64,000 bases of DNA, taken from positions 62,001 to 126,000 of the forward strand of contig NZ_SBHN01000003.1 in the NCBI RefSeq assembly GCF_006980715.1, read 5' to 3'. Of this stretch, positions 34,885-41,369 are shown one piece after another. The translations under genes and the position numbers were made by a program. Below the pieces are notes generated by a model. It did not search any database. It was not told the DNA's origin and saw only the letters and a list, made by a program, of their open reading frames with translations. Numbering within the stretch: the first letter of the stretch is position 1; each line of letters starts with the position of its first letter. This DNA is from Telmatospirillum sp. J64-1. Lineage in GTDB: Bacteria > Pseudomonadota > Alphaproteobacteria > Rhodospirillales > Magnetospirillaceae.

Positions 34885-35382
34885 TCAACGCGCCTGGGCC
34901 TGCTCTTTCAGCGCCTGTAACTTGGCCTCCGCGGACTGGGCGCGATCCTGCGCAACCTTTAGCGCTCGTTTGAGATCCTCAATCTGTGCATCCGCCGCGG
35001 CTCGCTGCTCCGCAAGCAGGCCAAAGGCTATCTCTCGCTCATGTGCAACTGCTTGATCGAGCGCCCCCTGCATGCTTGTCACCAGTTTCGCCATCGCCTC
35101 GCTGACCGCCAGGGGAAATTGCGGATCTCGCTGAAGCGGGAGATCATCCTTCCGCATCACGCCCAACACTTTCATGCGGAGCGAGAGGTTAATCGCCGGA
35201 TCCCGCAGGAAATACCCGATCAGCTTGGCCAGGGTCTCGTCCACTTCGTCCGCATGCTGCAATCGATAAAGCGTGCTTACTCCGCGGCCACTCAACTCTG
35301 CCAAGCGCTGAAGGGCGCGCGCCCCATCCTTCTCGCCTCCATTAAGCTCAATCGCCGCTTTCAGCATTTCCTTCCCGGTCAC
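34885..35382 (-). CDS. Putative DNA-binding regulator with C-terminal coiled coil
   Basis: The protein has 165 residues from the GTG at 35382, preceded by AAGGAGGGTGCG; the longer frame to 35409 would need a TTG without a site. The N-terminal half contains a helix-turn-helix-like segment (ALQRLAELSGRGVSTLYRLQHADEVDE), and the C-terminal half (about 105-165) is a long charged helix (AAADAQIEDLKRALKVAQDRAQSAEAKLQALKEQAQ) predicted as coiled coil. It is divergent from the small gene at 35556, and the gap holds two inverted copies of a 22-bp operator. It is therefore a good candidate for a local repressor. Confidence 0.65.
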   Translation of the reverse strand: MTGKEMLKAAIELNGGEKDGARALQRLAELSGRGVSTLYRLQHADEVDETLAKLIGYFLRDPAINLSLRMKVLGVMRKDDLPLQRDPQFPLAVSEAMAKLVTSMQGALDQAVAHEREIAFGLLAEQRAAADAQIEDLKRALKVAQDRAQSAEAKLQALKEQAQAR

Positions 35383-35450
35383 CGCACCCTCCTTCCTGGC
35401 TAGCGTCAACCTTGCCGGAAATACCCTCCATCCGTCAATCCATGGTAGAT

Positions 35451-35508
35451 AAAATTCACCTTACGTAAATTTCTCTCTTGCTTCGGGAATTTACGTGAGG
35501 TAAATTTT
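35451..35508. promoter_or_regulatory. Two inverted operator copies in a divergent promoter region
   Basis: Copies at 35451-35472 (minus orientation) and 35488-35508 (plus orientation) share AATTTACGTnAGGTnAATTTT, about 19 of 22 positions. They face each other across a 15-bp spacer in an AT-rich stretch between the repressor-like gene and the gene at 35556. Confidence 0.7.
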
Positions 35509-35555
35509 GATCATCGAGAGCGGCGATGGAGCCGCCAAACTCAAGGAGAGCCGAG

Positions 35556-35735
35556 ATGACCCGCGAAGACACCATCGCCGCCGCCGCCGAAGCCGCTTTC
35601 AACGAAGATCGCTTCATGGTCGTCGGCCTGCACCCCTACTTTGGCTGGGTTTACCGCGACGCCGAAGACACCGCCGCCCTGGCGGAACTGACCGAAAAGG
35701 TCAAGGTCAATTCCGATGGCGAGATGGTCGATTAA
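35556..35735 (+). CDS. Small hypothetical phage protein
   Basis: 59 residues (MTREDTIAAAAEAAFNEDRF, then YFGWVYRDAEDTAALAELTEKVK), acidic, no known domain. The start follows CAAGGAGAGCCGAG. First gene to the right of the operator pair; followed by a hairpin (GCCCGCCGC / GCGGCGGGC, 35748-35770) before the next gene. Confidence 0.6.
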   Translation: MTREDTIAAAAEAAFNEDRFMVVGLHPYFGWVYRDAEDTAALAELTEKVKVNSDGEMVD

Positions 35736-35789
35736 TAGCCCGCAATAGCCCGCCGCCTCGCGCGGCGGGCACCACCCCAGGAGGAAGCA

Positions 35790-36425
35790 ATGCCCTTCAC
35801 CCCCAGCCAGATCGCCACCTTCCGCGCCGACCAGACCTGCAGGATCAACATCAGCATCGACAGCGCCGATTACAGCGCCCGGGATAAAAACACGGTTTAC
35901 GCCCTGGACGTGGAGGCAGTCGCCGGCGGCGTGAACGTCGAGACAGTTTGGTACGCCACCCATTACGATGATGGGCGAGATATCAAGGTCGAGCCGCGGC
36001 CCGATAATGCCGACGAGATCGGCAAAGAGATGCACGCCGCCCTCATGGAGCGCGAAGAGAAAATCATCGACGCGATCAGGGAACGGGTTTTTATCGAGGA
36101 AGAGGGGGACCCCGAAGAGGCGGCGGACGAGGCAAAGGCGGCCGAGGCGCAGAAGGATCGAGAAGAGATCCTGGCCGATCTGCGGCGGGAGGACGACCTT
36201 ATCCTGGCGGCCAAGCTGCGCCCCCGGCTTAAGCATCTCGGCATCACCCAGAAGGAATTTGCCGCCGCCACCGCTATGAGCGAAAAGCAGGTGTCGCAAT
36301 GGTCAACCGGGGCAGCCCCCACCCCTGCCTGGGTGAGCCTGCTGCTGGATTGCCTGGAGCACCTCACTCCCCAGGGGCGGGCGGAGGTGCTGGAAACAGC
36401 GATGGGGAGATCGAGGAAGGGATAG
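35790..36425 (+). CDS. Hypothetical protein with C-terminal Xre-type helix-turn-helix
   Basis: The protein has 211 residues. The N-terminal 80 residues are an unrecognised, beta-rich domain; a charged helical linker (about 80-135, many Glu/Ala/Lys) leads to a C-terminal helix-turn-helix (LRPRLKHLGITQKEFAAATAMSEKQVSQWSTG). The start follows CCAGGAGGAAGCA. It is in the plus-strand accessory group under the operator pair. It could be a regulator or antitoxin-like protein; neither is proved. Confidence 0.62.
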   Translation: MPFTPSQIATFRADQTCRINISIDSADYSARDKNTVYALDVEAVAGGVNVETVWYATHYDDGRDIKVEPRPDNADEIGKEMHAALMEREEKIIDAIRERVFIEEEGDPEEAADEAKAAEAQKDREEILADLRREDDLILAAKLRPRLKHLGITQKEFAAATAMSEKQVSQWSTGAAPTPAWVSLLLDCLEHLTPQGRAEVLETAMGRSRKG

Positions 36426-36522
36426 GGTCTCTCCCCTCCTCGGGAACTGTCTCGCACCCTCCGCATACGAAGCAAGATCGCCGCTGCAAAGATAAACCCT
36501 CCCCACATCGGAGGGCAGCGCC

Positions 36523-36696
36523 ATGCCTAGCTATCTCGAGCCTCGATCGCCTGGGCAAATCGCCCGAGCCATATCCCTGGTGCTTGACCACTTAGCTGAG
36601 GAGGCTGGCGACGCGGAGCTGCGCTATCTCGCCGCGGCGATCGAGGTGGCGGCGGCCATCGCCCGAGATGCGGCCAGGGCGGAGCCACTGCATTGA
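36523..36696 (+). CDS. Small hypothetical protein, 57 residues
   Basis: Short frame with a ribosome site (CGGAGGGCAGCGCC). MPSYLEPRSPGQIARAISLV opens it and the rest is Ala/Glu-rich helix (LDHLAEEAGDAELRYLAAAI). It lies directly upstream of the RES-domain gene and could be its partner, but its sequence resembles no known antitoxin. Confidence 0.45.
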   Translation: MPSYLEPRSPGQIARAISLVLDHLAEEAGDAELRYLAAAIEVAAAIARDAARAEPLH

Positions 36697-36781
36697 CAAA
36701 ATCCTTCAAGACTCGCGCGGGGGCTTGAACAGAGGCGGTATTTACGTAGGCTTTCCCCGCAACAAAGGATGGGGGGGTGAT

Positions 36782-37540
36782 ATGATCTCGTTCGCGAGCT
36801 GGAACAGCTACAGCACCTTCGCAAGATGTGTCATGAGAGAGCGCAGGTACATTCATTCTGAGGAGGTGCTCGCTTTCCTGGAAGCTCTGGTGGCGACGAG
36901 CGCTTCACGCATGGTCTCGATACCTGCAGGCAAAGGCTTCTTCAGAGCACAGCGGGGGTGCGCTGAAGAGGAAGACCAGTACGCCGGAAAAGTTCCTAAG
37001 CCGTATCCCCCGGAGAGGATGAAGCCGCGAGCGGACCAAGCCAGCGAAGGCAGAGTGAACCCCAAAGGCATCCCCTGCCTTTATGTAGCAACAAGTCCAG
37101 AGACAGCTCTATCAGAGGTACGCCCGTGGCTGGGAAGCATAGTCTCTATTGGCTATTTTGTGACGAACCGCCCACTGAAAATCGTGGACTGCTCGGGCGA
37201 TGAAAGACCTTTCTCTCTGGGGTGGATGTTTGGCGATAAACTCTCTCGCGAAGAGAAGGAAAAAGCGGTCTGGGGCTTCATCAACAATGCATTTTCGGTA
37301 CCTGTCGCATCAGAAGACGACAGGGCTCATTATGTACCCACTCAAGTGATCGCAGAATGCTTGAAAACAGCAGGATATGACGGAGTAGCCTATCGCAGCT
37401 CATTTGTTGACGAGGGACACAACATCGCTCTATTCGACATAACCGCAGCAGATATTACTGCCTGCGAGATCCACGAAGTGACTAAGCTGCGCTACAGCCA
37501 CAAGCCTATTGATAACCCTCGATACTACTCACTGATTTAA
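36782..37540 (+). CDS. RES-domain protein (toxin-like NAD+ phosphorylase family)
   Basis: The protein has 252 residues from the ATG at 36782, after GGGGGGGTGAT. The RES fold is clear: GFFRAQRG (conserved Arg), then ASEGRVNPKGIPCLYVATSPETALSEVRP with the Arg, Tyr, Ser/Thr and Glu of the active site, and a C-terminal QVIAECLKTAGYDGVAYRSS block. RES toxins degrade NAD+ and usually pair with an Xre/MbcA-type antitoxin. Here no DUF2384-type antitoxin is adjacent; the 57-residue gene and the helix-turn-helix gene upstream are the only candidates. Base composition is more AT-rich than the phage structural genes, suggesting separate acquisition. It may act in phage exclusion or prophage maintenance. 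Confidence 0.83.
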   Translation: MISFASWNSYSTFARCVMRERRYIHSEEVLAFLEALVATSASRMVSIPAGKGFFRAQRGCAEEEDQYAGKVPKPYPPERMKPRADQASEGRVNPKGIPCLYVATSPETALSEVRPWLGSIVSIGYFVTNRPLKIVDCSGDERPFSLGWMFGDKLSREEKEKAVWGFINNAFSVPVASEDDRAHYVPTQVIAECLKTAGYDGVAYRSSFVDEGHNIALFDITAADITACEIHEVTKLRYSHKPIDNPRYYSLI

Positions 37541-37631
37541 TAGCAAAGCCTCTAGGGCTTGGCCGAAAGAGCCTCCCCTCCCAGGCCACATTATGAGCCG
37601 CGACGGCAAGCGCCAGATCGCGGCTCACGTG

Positions 37632-38039
37632 TTATCGGGCCACACCCTTGAGTTTTTCAAAACTCCGCAGCCCAGCAAAGCCCAGCATGGCCAGGGTCAG
37701 CTCCAGAAGCGCGCCATCCAGGCTGGGCAGAGGCGGCACATCCGCCCCGGCCACCGCCACGCACCATGGCACCAGGGGACGCAGCAGGAACTCATAGCCG
37801 AAGCCTGCCACGCAGACCCACCCGATGCCCGGGCGCCAGCCTGCCACAAACAATGAGCGATGCTTGGCCTCGGTGCGGTTGAGGTCGATCTGCGCAGCAT
37901 CGGCCTGGGTCAAGGCAAGCATCAAAGACGCCTCGGCCTCCTGCTTGGCCTTATCTGCGGCGGCCTTGTCCGGCACCACCCGATCAATGATGGTGCCGAG
38001 CAGGGGGGCAAGGATGGGGATCAGAGCGGGAAGAGCCAT
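37632..38039 (-). CDS. Holin-like protein (three-helix type)
   Basis: The protein has 135 residues from the ATG at 38039. It opens MALPALIPILAPLLGTIIDRVVPD, has an amphipathic middle with Glu/Lys/Gln (DKAKQEAEASLMLALTQADAAQIDLNRTEA), then WRPGIGWVCVAGFGYEFLLRPL and a last helix (LELTLAMLGFAGLRSFEKL). This pattern matches the Holin_3TMs family of tailed phages. It would let the endolysin reach the cell wall. Last gene of the lysis cassette; the ribosome site GGAGGGGTGACC is shared in sequence with that of the endolysin. Confidence 0.78.
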   Translation of the reverse strand: MALPALIPILAPLLGTIIDRVVPDKAAADKAKQEAEASLMLALTQADAAQIDLNRTEAKHRSLFVAGWRPGIGWVCVAGFGYEFLLRPLVPWCVAVAGADVPPLPSLDGALLELTLAMLGFAGLRSFEKLKGVAR

Positions 38040-38041
38040 GG

Positions 38042-38446
38042 TCACCCCTCCCGGATCATCTGAGCGATCCGCCGCGCCCGCTGGCCCACCTGGCGCGCCC
38101 AGAGGCTATCCAGGGCCTCGGCGGCGGCGCGGGCATAGTCCCCAGCCTCCATCGCTCCCAGCATCTTCCGAAACTGCGCCAGGGTCGGCACGCCCATGTT
38201 GTAGGCCATGTCGTAGAGGGCTTGGCGGCGGACATCGCTCATGCGCTCCGCCCAGGGCCAGCGGCGGTGCACCTCGGCAATGGCCTGATCCAGGCGGTGG
38301 CGCAACAGCCACTCGGCCTCTTCTCGGCTGATCTGCTCGATGTTTGTGCCGTAGCCGATGGTCAGCTTGCCCGCCGGGCAGCGATAGGGCTTATCGCGGT
38401 AGCCCTCGGCCGAGCGGATGTGCGCGCGAAGCGGTTCGAGATCCAT
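38042..38446 (-). CDS. Phage lysozyme, GH24 endolysin
   Basis: The protein has 134 residues. It opens MDLEPLRAHIRSAEGYRDKPYRCPAGKLTIGYGTN, giving the catalytic Glu (SAEG) and the TIGYG loop of T4-type GH24 lysozymes, and continues with LYDMAYNMGV and WARQVGQRARRIAQMI. No signal peptide, so it depends on the holin. It follows the small membrane protein by 2 nt and precedes the holin by 2 nt. Confidence 0.9.
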   Translation of the reverse strand: MDLEPLRAHIRSAEGYRDKPYRCPAGKLTIGYGTNIEQISREEAEWLLRHRLDQAIAEVHRRWPWAERMSDVRRQALYDMAYNMGVPTLAQFRKMLGAMEAGDYARAAAEALDSLWARQVGQRARRIAQMIREG

Positions 38447-38448
38447 GG

Positions 38449-38646
38449 TCACCCCTCCTTACAGGCCCTGCTCACCCGGCGCCGGTCGCGCACTTCCAGG
38501 GCAAACAACCAGAGCCGCCCCAGCGCCAGCAGACCGCCGCAGATCGCAGCAATCCAGATCATCCAGTGTTGGCTCTGCACCGCCCACCAGGGCAGAGCAG
38601 CAGCCGTGGTGCCGATCCCCACATCTACGGCAGTCTTTTGCGGCAA
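38449..38646 (-). CDS. Small membrane protein of the lysis cassette
   Basis: 65 residues from a TTG at 38646, chosen because AAGGAGG sits 5 nt upstream; an ATG start at 38706 would give an unlikely proline-rich leader. One strong membrane helix (WMIWIAAICGGLLALGRLWLFAL) with a preceding hydrophobic stretch and a basic tail (EVRDRRRVSRACKEG). Its place just upstream of the lysozyme suggests an accessory holin or antiholin. Confidence 0.6.
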   Translation of the reverse strand: MPQKTAVDVGIGTTAAALPWWAVQSQHWMIWIAAICGGLLALGRLWLFALEVRDRRRVSRACKEG

Positions 38647-38671
38647 CGATGCCTCCTTGATGAATGGCGGG

Positions 38672-39196
38672 TTAGGATGCGGGGAACGAGGCGAAAGCAG
38701 CATCAATCTCGGCCAGGGTGGTTATCCGACCGGCTTGGATATCGGCGGCGAGATGCGCCTCCAGCGCAAAGCACCCGGTGATATGCTGGCGAGCTGCGAT
38801 AGCCATCTCGCGCATCTGCGCGTTGGTGACCGGCTCAAAACCATGCGGAAATTTCCAGAGTTCGCCATCCTGCCGGACGCCAAGCGAAATCGCCTCCAAC
38901 TCCGCCAGATACTTGCCCTGGCTGGCCTCGTCGGTCCGCAGGTGCCAGCCATTCCAGTCGCATCCGCCGATCTCGGCCCGCCAGCGGCGCTCGGCCAAAT
39001 AATCAAGCAGGTCCTCGCGAGCGAGCGGCGGAGCAGGCATCTCGACCCACTCGCCACCCTTCCATTCGTGGTTGGGTGATGGTCGCAGCGGCACCTCAAT
39101 CGTGCCCTCGGGATAGGACTCGCGGATGTCCTCGGGGACCTCGCCGATGGCCTGCCAATAACCGCGTCCAGGATGATAAAATCCGCACTCAGACAT
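38672..39196 (-). CDS. DUF4376 tail protein / tail fibre assembly-like
   Basis: The protein has 174 residues. The first 60 residues contain a short beta-rich part (HEWKGGEWVEMP); the rest matches the DUF4376 pattern (RRWRAEIGGCDWNGWHLRTDEASQGKY, then WKFPHGFEPVTNAQMREMAIAARQHI). DUF4376 proteins occur next to tail fibre genes in many phages. It overlaps the tail fibre gene end by 8 nt. Confidence 0.78.
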   Translation of the reverse strand: MSECGFYHPGRGYWQAIGEVPEDIRESYPEGTIEVPLRPSPNHEWKGGEWVEMPAPPLAREDLLDYLAERRWRAEIGGCDWNGWHLRTDEASQGKYLAELEAISLGVRQDGELWKFPHGFEPVTNAQMREMAIAARQHITGCFALEAHLAADIQAGRITTLAEIDAAFASFPAS

Positions 39197-40541
39197 TTAT
39201 TGTCTCCGCCCAATAAAAAATCCCACCACCCTCGACACGATAATAGTGCCTTGGCGGAATGATTACGTTGACGTTGCCGTTATAACTATTACCAATGTTA
39301 TTGCCCCCGGCATTCCCCACAGTTGTCCATACAGAATTGTCAGGAGACACTTTAAATGCTTGGGCTCCTGTGCTTGAGCCTCGCCCCATAACAGCTACCT
39401 GCATGGATCTGTTGGTGGGGTTTTGGTATGTCGTGTTGATCTGCCTCTGCGCCGTCACATCCTGCCAAGTCTGGCCGATGCCGAGGCCCGGCGGCGCGTA
39501 ATTGCCGATGTTGTCGGTGGTGATGTATTCCGTCCACGGACTCCAGATATTGCTCGCCATCCGACGCATAAAGGTTCGGTTGGCGTGCTGCGGCGTAAAT
39601 TCTTGTTTACGATGGTTTGTTACATCGGCTGCCTCAGTATGCAAGTAACCGTAGGCCTGCATGGGCAAATCTGCGTGAGGCGCTAAGTAGTAAGACCCAC
39701 CATTGGTGAGTGTGTTTGGGCTGGCATTCCTTAATGTAACTGTGTTGGTTGCGATGCCGAACTGCGCCAAATGACTGTTAAGGGCATAGCGCGCGTCTTG
39801 CTCGACCTGTGACCATTGCAGCTTGTACCAAGGTTGCCAGACACCGTTTTGCTTATCACGCCTCCACAAATAAGTGTTACTCGCGCCCTCGTTAGCAGTG
39901 GAAAAAGCATGCACAGTTTGTGTTACATAATTTGAATTGTGCGCTTCAACAGAGCCCATCCACCATGTGGCGGAGCCTGACTCGACTGGAGAGTTCGCGG
40001 CATTGTTCCCCATATAGTCGCCATTTTCTAAGGCATCGTTCCAGTCGGTGATGGTCTGGCACACCCGACCGAGGCGGGCGGGAAGAGCGTTCTCCACATC
40101 CCCAGCCTGCAGTAAGCGCCGATCCTGCTGCCCATCAAAAAGAAGCGCCGCCCAATCCGAGCTGCGGGTCCAAATCGTCCCCGCCGCCGCATACCAGGGC
40201 CTGGAGGTGCCCGCGCCGGACTTAGCTAGCAGCATCAGCAGCGCCGCCGGAGCGACGCCGAATACCGCCTTAGCGCCGCTGGCCCAGTTGACCAGGTTGT
40301 TATTGTTGCTGCTGGCCAGCACAGTGTTCCGCGCCAAGGTCGGCGGGCTCCCGGCATTCACGGTGCCAATACCAACCTCGAAGGCAGAACCATCGGTCAT
40401 GCAGTAGCAGGTGGTATTTCCGGCGCCGATACCGCGCAGGAAGGTAACCTTGGAGGCATTGGCCGCACCCCCCAGGGAGATGGAGCCGACGCCGGTAGTG
40501 GTTGTCGTTTCGTGGACCCTGTCTGCTAACTCAAAGGGCAT
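39189..40541 (-). CDS. Tail fibre protein
   Basis: The protein has 450 residues. The N-terminal 25 residues (MPFELADRVHETTTTTGVG) are the widespread virion-attachment opening of tail fibres, followed by beta-rich shaft sequence (TYLWRRDKQNGVWQPWYKLQW) and a distal part rich in Asn, Gly, Ser and Tyr. The gene is more AT-rich than its neighbours, as usual for host-range modules exchanged by recombination. A terminator lies just upstream (40564-40581), so it may have its own regulation. Confidence 0.85.
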   Translation of the reverse strand: MPFELADRVHETTTTTGVGSISLGGAANASKVTFLRGIGAGNTTCYCMTDGSAFEVGIGTVNAGSPPTLARNTVLASSNNNNLVNWASGAKAVFGVAPAALLMLLAKSGAGTSRPWYAAAGTIWTRSSDWAALLFDGQQDRRLLQAGDVENALPARLGRVCQTITDWNDALENGDYMGNNAANSPVESGSATWWMGSVEAHNSNYVTQTVHAFSTANEGASNTYLWRRDKQNGVWQPWYKLQWSQVEQDARYALNSHLAQFGIATNTVTLRNASPNTLTNGGSYYLAPHADLPMQAYGYLHTEAADVTNHRKQEFTPQHANRTFMRRMASNIWSPWTEYITTDNIGNYAPPGLGIGQTWQDVTAQRQINTTYQNPTNRSMQVAVMGRGSSTGAQAFKVSPDNSVWTTVGNAGGNNIGNSYNGNVNVIIPPRHYYRVEGGGIFYWAETINV

Positions 40542-40563
40542 TACACGCTCCTGGCATAAAAAA

Positions 40564-40581
40564 AGCCCGCCGTAGCGGGCT
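40564..40581 (-). terminator. Intrinsic terminator upstream of the tail fibre gene
   Basis: Minus strand: AGCCCGC, TACG loop, GCGGGCT, then TTTTTTT. It is inside the late gene block, 22 nt past the upstream stop and 23 nt before the tail fibre start codon. Confidence 0.85.
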
Positions 40582-40602
40582 ATATTTTTGAACTGGAAAC
40601 GA

Positions 40603-41367
40603 TCACCGACTTTCGATGGCCGTATATGTCACTTGGTGCGCCGGCAAATGTCGCTGCGTCGTCAATGGCGCTTCGACCAAGGTGCCGATCATAGTCTTGC
40701 GCTCGGGGGAATCTGGGTCCAGGCAGATCAGCAATTGTCCGTTGGTGCCGACGTCGAACAGCATATCATCGGCGATATCGGCGTCGGCACCACCAAGAGC
40801 CCCGAAAGGTAAGGTGATCTCACGCGCCCGCGCACCTTCATCGGCATATTGGATAAGCGACCGTTCAGATGCGACCGGCTTGGTTCCAGAAACCCAGCGC
40901 CGCGTCCACCCAAAACCGTAATTCTTCCTCGGCCGCCAAACCGGCCCTGCCCACAGGCGGCCGATCTGGAACCAGGCGGGCGCGCGGATGCTCATCCGCC
41001 AATAGCGAGCGGTAATCGGAGTCGGCGGCTGATAGAAATGATAACCATAACGCTGCACCACACCGGCAGGAATCAGCCCGCCATCATGCACATCAGACAA
41101 ACCTGTCGCCGTCAGACTAAATTGATGGCGCACGGTAGCTTGCCGCGGCAGCAAAGGACCATCATTGGGTTGCGCGAAGGCAACCACGCCGATCTCATCC
41201 GCCTCGCCGAAATCAATGTCAACATGGGCCGCCCCCTCGACGCTGCGCCATACCTTAGCGATCTGAGGCACCTTCAGATTATTGACTCCCAACCCGGGCA
41301 CCTCCGAGGAAGGGATAAGCGCGGCTTGGTCAATCAGGTTCCGCCAGGAAAACAGCACCTTGGCCAT
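40603..41367 (-). CDS. Phage tail protein, baseplate/tip region
   Basis: 254 residues from the ATG at 41367 (MAKVLFSWRNLIDQAALIPS). A beta-rich protein with two jelly-roll-like halves by pattern (VDIDFGEADEIGVVAFAQ, ARYWRMSIRAPAWFQIGRLW), typical of tail tip proteins found between the central tip protein and the fibre. It begins 2 nt after the stop of the 682-residue gene. No exact homologue can be named. Confidence 0.65.
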   Translation of the reverse strand: MAKVLFSWRNLIDQAALIPSSEVPGLGVNNLKVPQIAKVWRSVEGAAHVDIDFGEADEIGVVAFAQPNDGPLLPRQATVRHQFSLTATGLSDVHDGGLIPAGVVQRYGYHFYQPPTPITARYWRMSIRAPAWFQIGRLWAGPVWRPRKNYGFGWTRRWVSGTKPVASERSLIQYADEGARAREITLPFGALGGADADIADDMLFDVGTNGQLLICLDPDSPERKTMIGTLVEAPLTTQRHLPAHQVTYTAIESR

Positions 41368-41369
41368 GC

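Noticed and set aside
34869-36470. Short repeats CCTCCGCATACG near 34869 and 36457
   Set aside because: Two 12-bp matches in a 64-kb window with no pattern around them; chance or promoter-like coincidence.
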